Assembly (NCBI GenBank): GCA_902826835.1
Contig: CADEGH010000018.1
Location: 44,690-108,689, forward strand
Direction: 5' to 3'
Length of the DNA: 64,000 bases
Origin: an uncultured bacterium
Lineage (GTDB): Bacteria > Planctomycetota > GCA-002687715
A program made the translations under genes and the position numbers. This document shows positions 44,757 to 53,653 of this stretch, piece after piece. Position 1 is the stretch's first letter, and each line of letters begins with the position of its first letter. The notes under the pieces were generated by a model. That model had not been told where the DNA came from. It worked only from the letters and a program-made list of their open reading frames with translations, and made no database searches.

Positions 44757-46582
44757 TTCCGCCCCTCGGGAGGCGAGGCTTCGAAGCGCTCTCGCAGCAC
44801 AAAGTCTCGATAGAGCACTCCCAAGTCGTGCACCTTCACGTTGGCAAAGCGTCGGTTGATCGCGAGGCAGGTCGACGCACTCAGCAACACCGGAAACGGC
44901 ACAATCTCGTCGAAGGCGCGATGGAGCGATCGCCGGGCCGCCAAGCGCTCCTTTGGATCCGCGCTGGCACGATAGGCGTCGATCCACCGATCCAGCCGAG
45001 AGTCCTCGACGGCACAAATGTTTTGCCCCTTCGCGGAGGCCTCGGCACTGTGGAGGAGTTCGTACTGATCGGGCTCGACCGCCGGTCGGAGGGAATTGAT
45101 GGCGAGAATGGCGTCGAAGCGCCGCTCGTTCAATCGCTGGCGGATGACCGGGTCGAAGGGCAATTCGCGCACCAGAATTTCGAAGCCCACGGCCCGTGCC
45201 GCCTCACTCAGATAGACCGCCGGGGCCTTGAGCTCCGGGGAGCCCGCGGGGAGTAGCAACTCCAGGCTGAGTTTGACCTCCCCCTTCGCCCGCCACCCGT
45301 CCTGGCCCACGCGGAAACCCGCCTGGTCGAGAAGACGCTCCGCGCGGGCCGGGTCGAAGGCACGGAGCGGAACGCTTGAGTCGTAATCTGCATCGAGGAA
45401 AAAGAACGGCCCGCCCACCACCTTGGCCCGGTTGCCGTAGATCTCGCGAACCAGCCGCTCGCGGTCCGACAAATGAACGAGGGCGGCCCGCACCTCCGGC
45501 GCCGCCAAGACCGGGTGTGGCCGTCCTCCCTCAGGATGGCGATGATTGGTGGCGATGAACACGTAGGCAGGCAGAAAGTAGTAAGTGCGCCACAGCCTCG
45601 ACATGAACTCCTGATCGTCGTGCAGTCCTTCGTAGCGCTCGTGGGGAATCGTCGCGAGATCGATCGCCCCCTGTCGCAAGAGTTGGAATTGCGTGGTGGC
45701 ATCGCGTACGTAGCGGAATACCACCTGCTCCAAATATTGCGGCCCCGTCGGATGCGCCTGCTTTCTGTACTCCGGCCGTAATTCGAACACCAATTCCTCG
45801 GGAGAATTGCGCAGGATCCGATAGGGGCCGAACCCGGGATGGCGGGCGGTCTTGACAAAAAGCTCGGGGTCCCGCGGAACTGCGTGTTTCGGCACGACCG
45901 TGAACTCGAGCCCAAACGCGACCAGCGCGTTGTAGTAGGGCTGCTTGAACCGGACTTCGATCGTGCGCTCGTCGAGGGCGGTGACGGATTCGATGCGTTC
46001 GAGAGTAGCCCGCCGCGTGGCAAACGCCGCCGCCAATGCCGGATGAGGATCTTGCAGCAGCTCCCACGTGAAGGCGTAGTCGGCTGCGGTCACCGGCACT
46101 CCGTCTTCCCAGGTGAGACCGGCCTTCAACCGATACCGGTAGGTCTTCCCATCCGGCAGGACTTCCGGCAGCGCCTCGGCGGCTTCCGGCACCACATGGA
46201 ACGGACCCTCTCCGCGATCCGCGGCCTCGGTCAGCAGGAACGGACAGTGGAAGAGTTTGGCGTAGACCCGCGCCTCACCACCCGACCACAAGAGGTTGTT
46301 GAGGTGATCGGCCGGACTCCGCCTCCCCACCGTCAGAGTTCCCCCCACCCACTCGGGCCGAAACGGATGCTTTTGGAGATCGACCCACCGGCCCCGGTCC
46401 GGGTTCTCGGCTTCCGGCCCCTCGACCGCCGGGGCGGTGGCTACCGGTGGGGCAGGTGGTCTCTCGGAGCACGCACCCATTCCGAGGAGCAGGCAAAGTC
46501 CAGCCGCGACCCAGGTCGGAGCGGTCAACCTCCACGACGACGGGGGCGAGCAACCGAACCAGCGGATTCCTGCTTCCTTCAC
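44753..46582 (-). CDS. Extracellular solute-binding lipoprotein, peptide/nickel family 5
   Basis: About 609 residues from the GTG at 46582, which has GAGGGG 7 bases upstream; an in-frame ATG-type start at 46681 is possible. The signal peptide ends LLLGMGAC, a lipobox. The family 5 signature is seen in YRYRLKAGLTWEDGVPVTAADYAFTW (split here only for reading), followed by VKTARHPGFGPYRI and DRERLVREIYGNRAK. It delivers a peptide-like ligand to the permease pair encoded next. The ligand is not predictable. It heads the minus-strand importer operon. Confidence 0.85.
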   Translation of the reverse strand: MKEAGIRWFGCSPPSSWRLTAPTWVAAGLCLLLGMGACSERPPAPPVATAPAVEGPEAENPDRGRWVDLQKHPFRPEWVGGTLTVGRRSPADHLNNLLWSGGEARVYAKLFHCPFLLTEAADRGEGPFHVVPEAAEALPEVLPDGKTYRYRLKAGLTWEDGVPVTAADYAFTWELLQDPHPALAAAFATRRATLERIESVTALDERTIEVRFKQPYYNALVAFGLEFTVVPKHAVPRDPELFVKTARHPGFGPYRILRNSPEELVFELRPEYRKQAHPTGPQYLEQVVFRYVRDATTQFQLLRQGAIDLATIPHERYEGLHDDQEFMSRLWRTYYFLPAYVFIATNHRHPEGGRPHPVLAAPEVRAALVHLSDRERLVREIYGNRAKVVGGPFFFLDADYDSSVPLRAFDPARAERLLDQAGFRVGQDGWRAKGEVKLSLELLLPAGSPELKAPAVYLSEAARAVGFEILVRELPFDPVIRQRLNERRFDAILAINSLRPAVEPDQYELLHSAEASAKGQNICAVEDSRLDRWIDAYRASADPKERLAARRSLHRAFDEIVPFPVLLSASTCLAINRRFANVKVHDLGVLYRDFVLRERFEASPPEGRK

Positions 46583-46797
46583 GGGGAGACCCCTCGACGA
46601 TTCGCTGGGACCGACTCCGGAGTTCGCAACACGGAGTTCACCAGGCGGGCGGAGGCGAGACTTCCGAGTCGATCGAGACACCGATGGGCGGCCACACCGG
46701 CCATCTTAGCCACGGATCCGAGATGCGGCTATCCGCCCGAAGGAACGCCGCTGCCTCGGCCGACGGAGGCGGATAGAGTCCGGGCCTCGCCCATGGT

Positions 46798-48426
46798 TTG
46801 GAGTCGACTCTGTCGGTGGAAAAGCGCGCCGTAATCCTCACGAGCTTGGTCCTCATCCTCGGAGCCCTGCTCCTTGGAGCCACGTTTTGGTCCACCGAAG
46901 CCCGAGCGGATCTGACCATCGCCAACGGCCCTGATCCCCGCAGTCTCGACCCCGCCCTCGCGCAGAGCACCGCGGACCTACGAGTGGCCGCCAGTCTCTT
47001 TGTTGGCTTGGTCTCACCCGACCCTCGGACTCTGGAGCCCCGACCGGCGTTGGCAAAAAGCTGGTCCGCCTCCGCCAACGGTCAGAGTTGGACGTTTCAA
47101 CTCCGCGAGAACTTGAAGTGGAGCGATGGGACCCCCCTGGTTGCCGCCGAAGTCGTGTGGTCCTACCTGCGCTTTTTGGATCCCGGCACGGGCACCCGAC
47201 TCGGGGATCTCCTCGACTGCGTACGAGGCGCCCGCCACTTTCGGGAGACGGGCCAGGGTCGGGACCGCGTGGGCATCGTCGCCCCTGACGATCGCACGCT
47301 GCACTTCCAACTCGACCGCCGCACTCCCTACTTCCTGGATGTCTTGGGTCAGCCTCCCCTCGGCGTCGTGCCTCGCCACGTGATCGAGAGCCGAGGGCTC
47401 GGCTGGACGAGGCCGGAGCACTTCGTGAGTGCGGGCCCCTATCGCCTCGTCACTTGGCGCCTTCGAGATCGGGTGCGCGTGCAGCGCAACCCGCTCTACT
47501 TCGATGCGGCAGGGGTGGCATTCGACACCGTCGATTTCCGCGCCGTCGAAAACGCGGCGACGATGCTGAATCTTTTCATCACCGGCGGCGTCGACTTCGC
47601 TACGGATGTCCCCCCGGGCGCGGTGCCGGCTCTCCTCGCACGCTACGGCGCCTCCGGCACCCGCGAGTTCCTCCCCGCCCCCCGCCTCGGGACCTTTTTC
47701 CTCCGAGTCAATTGCCGTCGCCCTCCGTTCACGAACCCCAAACTCCGCGCCGCGCTCTCTTATTCGATTGATCGCGAAGCGATCGTCTCCACGGTGACCC
47801 GCGCCGGGGAGCCGGCGTGCCGGTCCTTCGTGCCGGATGGAGTCCGCGCTGGTGAGGTCGAGTATCAATCTGCCAGAACCCTCTCGTTCGATCCCGGGCG
47901 TGCCGCCGAGCTTCTGTCCCTCGGCCTTGCCGAGGAAGGGCTTACGCAATTACCCTCCTTCGAGCTGCTCTATTCTCCCGAACCCGGGGATCAGGCCATC
48001 GCCGAACTCTTGCAGAGCCGATGGGCGTCGCTCGGAATCAACTGCCGCCTCGTCGGTCAAGACGGGGCCTCCATTCGCGACGCGCTGAAGCGGCTCGACT
48101 ACACCGTCGCTCGTTCGTCGTGGCTTGGGGACTACAACGATCCCTCGACTTTCTTGGATCAATACCGCACCGGCAGTCCGGGGAATCGAACCGGATGGTC
48201 GAGCGAGGTCTACGATGGGCTGCTCGCTCGCGCCGCCAGTGAAGCCGATTCGGCCCGAGCGGCGACGTTGAAAGAGGCTGAAACCCATTTACTCGCCCAA
48301 AGCCCGATCCTTCCCATTTACCACTACGTTTCCCGCAACCTCGTGTCTCAGCGGCTGGCCGGCTACTTCTCCAACGTGATGGACTGGCATCCTCCGTCTA
48401 GCCTGTCGGAAGGAACCCCGCGGTGA
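46798..48426 (+). CDS. Extracellular solute-binding protein, peptide/nickel family 5, plus-strand set
   Basis: About 542 residues from a TTG at 46798; a GTG at 46816 with GGAG upstream is an equal choice. An N-terminal hydrophobic segment (VILTSLVLILGALLLGATF) acts as signal or anchor and has no lipobox cysteine. The binding-protein landmarks are NGPDPRSLDPALAQS, WTFQLRENLKWSDGTPL, PLYFD and LRAALSYSIDREAIV. It overlaps the following permease by GTGA. It is only distantly similar to the binding protein on the other strand, so the two importers probably carry different ligands. Confidence 0.85.
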   Translation: MESTLSVEKRAVILTSLVLILGALLLGATFWSTEARADLTIANGPDPRSLDPALAQSTADLRVAASLFVGLVSPDPRTLEPRPALAKSWSASANGQSWTFQLRENLKWSDGTPLVAAEVVWSYLRFLDPGTGTRLGDLLDCVRGARHFRETGQGRDRVGIVAPDDRTLHFQLDRRTPYFLDVLGQPPLGVVPRHVIESRGLGWTRPEHFVSAGPYRLVTWRLRDRVRVQRNPLYFDAAGVAFDTVDFRAVENAATMLNLFITGGVDFATDVPPGAVPALLARYGASGTREFLPAPRLGTFFLRVNCRRPPFTNPKLRAALSYSIDREAIVSTVTRAGEPACRSFVPDGVRAGEVEYQSARTLSFDPGRAAELLSLGLAEEGLTQLPSFELLYSPEPGDQAIAELLQSRWASLGINCRLVGQDGASIRDALKRLDYTVARSSWLGDYNDPSTFLDQYRTGSPGNRTGWSSEVYDGLLARAASEADSARAATLKEAETHLLAQSPILPIYHYVSRNLVSQRLAGYFSNVMDWHPPSSLSEGTPR

Positions 48427-49424
48427 GCGCGCCGCTGCTCTTGATCGGCCTCGCCGGCCTCTTCGCCTGGGCACACTGGCGGACTCGCAGGGCCGGAAAA
48501 AACGACCGATGGGCCGCCCACGCACGTCGGCTCGCGTGGGTTATCACGACCACGTTGGCCGTGTACACCGCCTCGTTCTTTCTCATGCGCGCCACCCCCG
48601 GCGGCCCGTTCGACGGCGATCGTGCCCTCGCCCCCGAAATCGAAGCGCGACTCCGCGCGCGCTACCAACTCGATCGTCCGGTGTGGGTGCAGTGGTGGAA
48701 CTCCATCGATGCCTTGGCGCGCCTCGACCTCGGTCCCTCGATGGTGCTGCGAGAGTTCACGGTGCAGGAGATTTTGGTTCAGAGTCTGCCGACCTCGCTG
48801 CTCGTGGGGACCGCGGCCGTCGCGTGGATGATTCTCATCGGATTGCCGCTCGGACTTCTCGCGGCCCGGCGAGCCGGACAGTGGCCGGACGCCGCCGCGT
48901 CGCTGGTGGCGGCGCTCGGGCAATCACTCCCCACCTTCGTGCTCGCCGGACTCTTGATTCCGCCCTTGGTCTTCGGCCTCGGGTGGTTGCCCGCCGCTGG
49001 CCTCGAGAGCCCGGCCGGCCTCGTCCTTCCGAGTCTGTGTCTCGGACTTCCGTACGGTGCGCAACTCGCCCGCCTCCTGCGTGCCGGCCTCATCAACACG
49101 CTGGATCAAGATTTCGTCCGCACCGCACGAGCGAAGGGACTGGGCGAAGCCCGCGTGATCAGCCGCTACGCGCTCCGCGGCGCACTCGTGCCGGCGATCG
49201 CGTTCCTCGGCCCGGCGATCGCGGGAATTCTGACGGGCTCGCTCGTGGTCGAAAACCTCTTCGGAATACCCGGGCTCGGCAGTCACTTCGTGCAGGGCGC
49301 GCTGAGTCGCGACTATCCGCTCGCGCTCGGGCTCGTCACCATCTACACGCTGCTCATCTCGATTTCGACATGGATCTGCGACCTGCTCCTGGTCGCCTTG
49401 GACCCCCGGATCGAGCTCGGCTGA
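48423..49424 (+). CDS. oppB: ABC permease, OppB type
   Basis: A 333-residue permease from the GTG at 48423. The N-terminus holds two helices, unlike the single helix of classic OppB. The motif FLMRATPGGPFDGDRALAPEI is the OppB periplasmic entry motif, DQDFVRTARAKGLGEARVISRYALRGAL is the coupling (EAA) region in two parts, and VVENLFGIPGLGSHFVQGA is the family ending. It is translationally coupled to the binding protein before it (GTGA) and to the OppC gene after it (TGATG). Confidence 0.9.
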   Translation: MSAPLLLIGLAGLFAWAHWRTRRAGKNDRWAAHARRLAWVITTTLAVYTASFFLMRATPGGPFDGDRALAPEIEARLRARYQLDRPVWVQWWNSIDALARLDLGPSMVLREFTVQEILVQSLPTSLLVGTAAVAWMILIGLPLGLLAARRAGQWPDAAASLVAALGQSLPTFVLAGLLIPPLVFGLGWLPAAGLESPAGLVLPSLCLGLPYGAQLARLLRAGLINTLDQDFVRTARAKGLGEARVISRYALRGALVPAIAFLGPAIAGILTGSLVVENLFGIPGLGSHFVQGALSRDYPLALGLVTIYTLLISISTWICDLLLVALDPRIELG

Positions 49425-50401
49425 TGCGAGCACTTTCGCCTCGACCCAGACGTGCTGTCGACCTCGTGGCCCGGTTGGCCCTCGCCTACCTGGCAGGGCT
49501 CGCCATCGTCGCGGCCCTCGCTCCGCTTTGGCCTTTGGAAGATCCCGCGGCCGTGAAGTTGCCGCGGGCCTTGGCGCCTCCCGGCTCGGCTCCGGCGGCG
49601 GCGGTCCTGGCCGAACCAATTCCCAGAACCGGTCTCGCTGCGCTCCGGCGTCGACTCTTCGGCGATTGGTCGATCGGCCCTTGCCTCGGAACCGATGACC
49701 TGGGCCGCTGCCTGCTCTCCCGGCTCGTCTTCGGAGCTCGGGTCAGCCTCACGGTCGCGGCGTTGGCTTCGCTCCTTTCACTCGTTCTCGGAACCACCCT
49801 GGGGCTTTTGGCGGGGTGGCGAGGCGGAGCCTTCGACCGCTGGACCATGCGGGTGGTGGATGTGATCAGCGCCTTGCCCATGGTCTTCCTCGTCATCTTC
49901 GTCGTGTCCTTGCTCCGGGGCGTGCGCAACGCGCGCCCCGACATGGATATCGATCAGATTTCCGTGCTCCTCTTCGTGATCGCCCTCACATCGTGGCTGT
50001 CGGTGGCCCGCTTGGTCCGCGCCGAAGTCGCCAGCCTGAAACAGCGGGCTTTCATCGACGCGGCCGTCCTCTCGGGGCTCTCGGAGCGGGCTATTTTCTT
50101 GCGGCATTTGTTGCCCAATCTGCTGCCAATCGTGATCGTCGCGCTCACCCTCAACGTGCCGCGCATCTTCCTCTTCGAGGCCTTTCTGTCCTTCCTCGGC
50201 TTGGGAGTCGAAGCACCCTCTGTCTCGTGGGGACTCCTCGCCCGCCAGGGTTACGACTCGTTGACCGCCGTCCACGCGACGTGGTGGATGGTGGTCTTCC
50301 CCGCCGCCGCCTTCCTGCTCACCTTGCTCGCCATGAACTTCTTAGGCGATCGCTGGAGCGAGCGACTCGATCCGCGGCAATCGTCGGAGCCCGTGGCATG
50401 A
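49424..50401 (+). CDS. oppC: ABC permease, OppC type
   Basis: A 325-residue permease from the ATG at 49424, overlapping the OppB stop as TGATG; the open frame continues upstream inside oppB and that part is rejected. It has the N-terminal helix (LALAYLAGLAIVAALAPL), the OppC motif LGTDDLGRCLLSRLVFGARVS (family form GTDxxGRD), a coupling loop (DAAVLSGLSERAIFLRHLLP) and the ending EAFLSFLGLGVEAPSVSWG. It pairs with OppB to form the translocation pathway. Confidence 0.92.
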   Translation: MRALSPRPRRAVDLVARLALAYLAGLAIVAALAPLWPLEDPAAVKLPRALAPPGSAPAAAVLAEPIPRTGLAALRRRLFGDWSIGPCLGTDDLGRCLLSRLVFGARVSLTVAALASLLSLVLGTTLGLLAGWRGGAFDRWTMRVVDVISALPMVFLVIFVVSLLRGVRNARPDMDIDQISVLLFVIALTSWLSVARLVRAEVASLKQRAFIDAAVLSGLSERAIFLRHLLPNLLPIVIVALTLNVPRIFLFEAFLSFLGLGVEAPSVSWGLLARQGYDSLTAVHATWWMVVFPAAAFLLTLLAMNFLGDRWSERLDPRQSSEPVA

Positions 50402-51366
50402 GTGGGGATGCGATTCTCACCTTGTCCGACGTTTCGATCTCGTTCGCTCGCGGCGACCGGACGACGCAGGCCGTGGACCGACTGAGTTTCGCAATGGCGC
50501 GGGGCGAGTGCCTGGCGTTGGTGGGAGAATCCGGTTCGGGCAAGAGCGTCACGGCGCTGGCGCTCCTCGGCCTGTTGCCGAAGCAGGGAACACGGATCAG
50601 TGGCAGCGCTCGATTCGACGGTGCGGAACTGTTGCACGGAGGCGCCGCCCGGGTGAGGGGCCGTCGCATCGCCATCGTTTTCCAAGATCCGCTCTCCGCA
50701 CTCTCCCCTTACCACCGCGTCGGAGCCCAAATCGCCGAGTCCTTCACCATCGGCGGAGTCGCAACCTCCGATGCCGACCCGAAAGTGATCGCGGCGCTCG
50801 CGGCGGTCGACCTGCTTTCCCCCGCTGAAGTGGCGCGAGCATTCCCCCACCAACTCTCCGGTGGCCAAAGGCAGCGCGTCTGCCTCGCCATGGCCATGGC
50901 TTGCGAACCCGAACTGATCATCCTCGATGAACCGACCACCGCGTTGGACGTCACCGTCCAATTGAGCATTTTGGACCTCATCGCTCGACAAATGCGCGCG
51001 CGGAGGATGTCGGTTCTGTTCATCACCCACGACCTCGGGGCGGCCGCCTCACTCGCGGATCGGGTGCTCGTGCTCTACGGAGGCCGACGTTGCGAGTGGG
51101 GAACGAGCGAGGAGGTCCTTTCAGCACCTCGCCACCCCTACACCGCCGCGCTCCTCGCGGCCCTTCCGCGCTCCGACCATCCGAGCGGCACTCCCCTCGC
51201 GGCCATCCCGGGCCGCTTCGACCGATCCTCCCTCTCCGGTGGCTGCGCTTTCGCACCCCGGTGCGCGGTGGCCGAACCACGCTGTCGGGAGTCCCGCCCG
51301 ATGGCCGCGCCCTCCGCAATTCGTCTCGTCGACTGCCACCTGCACAACGACGGAGGCGGAGCATGA
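50398..51366 (+). CDS. oppD: Peptide ABC transporter ATPase, OppD type
   Basis: A 322-residue ATPase from the ATG at 50398 (ATGA overlap with oppC). Walker A is GESGSGKS, the signature LSGGQRQRVCLAMAMA, Walker B LIILDEPTTALDVTVQ and the H-loop FITHDLGAAASLADRV. The C-terminal oligopeptide_HPY region is present (HPYTAALLAALP) with cysteines in CAFAPRCAVAEPRC, a motif reported to hold an iron-sulfur cluster in this ATPase family. The open frame upstream of 50398 is out of context and rejected. Confidence 0.92.
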   Translation: MSGDAILTLSDVSISFARGDRTTQAVDRLSFAMARGECLALVGESGSGKSVTALALLGLLPKQGTRISGSARFDGAELLHGGAARVRGRRIAIVFQDPLSALSPYHRVGAQIAESFTIGGVATSDADPKVIAALAAVDLLSPAEVARAFPHQLSGGQRQRVCLAMAMACEPELIILDEPTTALDVTVQLSILDLIARQMRARRMSVLFITHDLGAAASLADRVLVLYGGRRCEWGTSEEVLSAPRHPYTAALLAALPRSDHPSGTPLAAIPGRFDRSSLSGGCAFAPRCAVAEPRCRESRPMAAPSAIRLVDCHLHNDGGGA

Positions 51367-52337
51367 GCCCATCTCCGCTCCTGAGCATTCAGGGTCTATC
51401 GGTTACGAGGTCGCGCGGGCGCGGCTCGCCCGTGCCTATCCTCCAAGACATCCACATAGAAATCCTGAGAGGCTCCTCCGTCGCCGTCGTCGGTGAGTCC
51501 GGCTCCGGCAAATCCACGCTTGCCAAAACGGTGTTGGGTCTGATTCCGGCCCAAGCGGGCAGCATTGTCACTTGGGCGAGCGGAACCCGCGAGGAACTCG
51601 TCGGCCGATCGCGCGCCGCCTTCGTGCCCCTCCGCCGGCACTTGCAGATGGTGCTGCAGGATCCGTCGGCGTCGTTCAATCCCCGCCGCCGCCTCGGCGA
51701 GTCGATCTCGGAGGCCGCACGCGCCTTGGTGCCGACATTGTCGAGAGCCGCGGCGGAGGAACGGGCCCGCGGCCTGTGGCAAGAAGTCGGATTGGAACCC
51801 AGTCTCTTCAGCCGCTATCCGCACGAAGTGTCCGGCGGGCAAAAGCAGCGCGCTGCGCTCGCCCGAGCCCTGGCGCCGGAACCCTCGCTCTTGGTCTTGG
51901 ACGAGGCCACTTCCGCCCTCGATCAGTCGCTCAAAGCTCAGATCGTGAACTTACTTTTGGAGCTTCGAAGGCGGCGGGACCTCACCCTCGTGAGCATTAC
52001 CCACGATCTCGGAATAGCGCGCGCTCTGGCGGATCGGATTGTCGTGCTCTACGACGGAAGAATTGTCGAAGACGGTCCGTCCGCGGCGGTGCTGGACCGG
52101 CCGCGCCATCCCTACACGGCGGCGCTCGCGGCGGCGCTCTTGCCGCCAGTGCCCGCGTTGGCGCGAGCACAACTCGCTCGGAAGTCAGGCGATCTGAAAG
52201 CGCCGAGCCCGATCGGGTGCGCGTTCCAAAGTCGCTGCGCACATGCCGCGGAGGTCTGTCGAACCGGCGAAGTGCCGTGGCTATCCCAATCTCCCGGGCA
52301 TCACACCCGGTGCCACCGGGAGGACTGGTTCAGTTGA
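51363..52337 (+). CDS. oppF: Peptide ABC transporter ATPase, OppF type
   Basis: A 324-residue ATPase from the ATG at 51363 (ATGA overlap with oppD). Walker A is GESGSGKST, the signature VSGGQKQRAALARALA, Walker B LLVLDEATSALDQSLK, where the usual DEPTS proline is alanine, and the H-loop SITHDLGIARALADRI. The HPY tail (HPYTAALAAALLP) carries CAFQSRCAHAAEVC. The 3' end overlaps the convergent secreted-protein gene by 8 bases. Confidence 0.92.
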   Translation: MSPSPLLSIQGLSVTRSRGRGSPVPILQDIHIEILRGSSVAVVGESGSGKSTLAKTVLGLIPAQAGSIVTWASGTREELVGRSRAAFVPLRRHLQMVLQDPSASFNPRRRLGESISEAARALVPTLSRAAAEERARGLWQEVGLEPSLFSRYPHEVSGGQKQRAALARALAPEPSLLVLDEATSALDQSLKAQIVNLLLELRRRRDLTLVSITHDLGIARALADRIVVLYDGRIVEDGPSAAVLDRPRHPYTAALAAALLPPVPALARAQLARKSGDLKAPSPIGCAFQSRCAHAAEVCRTGEVPWLSQSPGHHTRCHREDWFS

Positions 52338-53541
52338 CCATGTAGGTCTGGCTGAGCGGCGGCACCGTGCCCATCGGCATGAAATTCATGCCCATGGTCA
52401 GGTTGAGGAAGTCGACTCCGAACGGCGGAGTCAAGGTCTCGAAGATCGCGTCGCCGGCAGTTGCGGCGGTGAACGGGGTCACGGATCCATTCACGACGAG
52501 ATCGCGGGAGGCGACCGCCGGGGAGAGTCCCCCACCGGGTCCGATGCCCACCACGGAGATGACTTGTCCGGTTCCGGTCATCATCGCACCGGGGCCGATG
52601 TTCGGACCGTAGATCATGTTGATCCGGCCGGTCGAGTCGATGGTGGTTCGGAAGTCGAGACGAGTGCCTGGCGTCATCGTGCCGGTGCCCGGCGGAACGG
52701 CGGCTTCGGTCGCAAAGAGCCAGTCGACCTGGAGGCTGACCACTGAACCGTTGTTCGACTCGGTCACCACGATGGAGGCGGGAGCCACCGAAATGAATCC
52801 GAACGCACTCGCCACGAGCGTGCTCATGTGCAGGTCGGACCAGTAGGGCGCCACCCGCGGTGGTCCCGCGAGGAATTGGGGAGTGCCCGCCAACCACTCG
52901 GAGGCAGTGGGGGGACCAAAGCTCAGGTATCCGTTCGTGTCGATGTTCGTGCGGCCGTACACGTTGCCGTAGAACGGAAATTGCAATGCCTGGTGAAAGT
53001 AGGTGACCGTCACGTCGTCCCCGAGCATCGTCTGCGGGTAAGTGGTGGTTTGGGTCACGAGCGGAATCGTGGTGATGGAGAGGGCGGCGGTCAGTCGACC
53101 ACCACCCGGCGCCGCGGGATCGGCGACCGCCGCCTGGATGCCGAGGGGAAGCGACGGGAAGCTCGGAGACAAGGCGCCCGAGAGCACGTACTGTCCGCTC
53201 GAGTTCGTGAGCGCGAAGAAGTCGAAGATGTTCACCGGCACGAACCCGTCGAAGATCGTCTCGAACGGAAAGGTGATGTCCAAGATCCCGTAGGGAGCGA
53301 TCATCGTCCCGGGCGCGGTCACGGTGGATCCCGCCAGGAGGAAGCGCTGGAAGGGCAGCCCGCTGATGCGGAGCTGGAACGCGCCGCCGGGCGAAACATT
53401 GGTCGCGATCGGGCCCGTCGAGCCGGCCGGATGATTCTGGTCATTGAGTGTCAAGGTTGCGTTGGCGGTATTGGCTTGCTGCCCGTAAATCAGGCCCGCG
53501 AAGATCAGCCAAGTCGCCAGGACCAGCTTCGAACGTGACAT
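52330..53541 (-). CDS. Secreted protein with nidogen-like beta domain
   Basis: A 403-residue protein from the ATG at 53541, with GGAGAG before it; a longer frame upstream is rejected. The signal peptide is MSRSKLVLATWLIFAGLIYG. The mature part is Thr/Gly/Pro-rich and beta-strand-like. A central block (FPFYGNVYGRTNIDTNGYLS, then APYWSDLHM and LQVDWLFATEAAV) matches the pattern of NIDO-type extracellular domains: a phrase about small structure (P-F-Y-G), N-T-N-G-Y-L-x-F and P-Y-W-S-D. No catalytic motif is seen. It is likely a surface or matrix protein. Confidence 0.7.
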   Translation of the reverse strand: MSRSKLVLATWLIFAGLIYGQQANTANATLTLNDQNHPAGSTGPIATNVSPGGAFQLRISGLPFQRFLLAGSTVTAPGTMIAPYGILDITFPFETIFDGFVPVNIFDFFALTNSSGQYVLSGALSPSFPSLPLGIQAAVADPAAPGGGRLTAALSITTIPLVTQTTTYPQTMLGDDVTVTYFHQALQFPFYGNVYGRTNIDTNGYLSFGPPTASEWLAGTPQFLAGPPRVAPYWSDLHMSTLVASAFGFISVAPASIVVTESNNGSVVSLQVDWLFATEAAVPPGTGTMTPGTRLDFRTTIDSTGRINMIYGPNIGPGAMMTGTGQVISVVGIGPGGGLSPAVASRDLVVNGSVTPFTAATAGDAIFETLTPPFGVDFLNLTMGMNFMPMGTVPPLSQTYMVN

Positions 53542-53653
53542 CGAGCACTCTCCTTCTTCCGCTCCCGGCCTGGTCAGGCGGCCGAATGAGCGGGCAAAAC
53601 AACCGTGGCCAAGGGTGCCACGACTCCATCCTACCCGCACCTGGGTACGGGGA

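Noticed and set aside
48509..49423. An N-terminal extension of the OppC frame
   Set aside because: It lies out of frame within oppB. The TGATG overlap at 49422-49426 sets the true start.
49816..50397. An N-terminal extension of the OppD frame
   Set aside because: It lies within oppC in another frame. The ATGA overlap at 50398 sets the true start.
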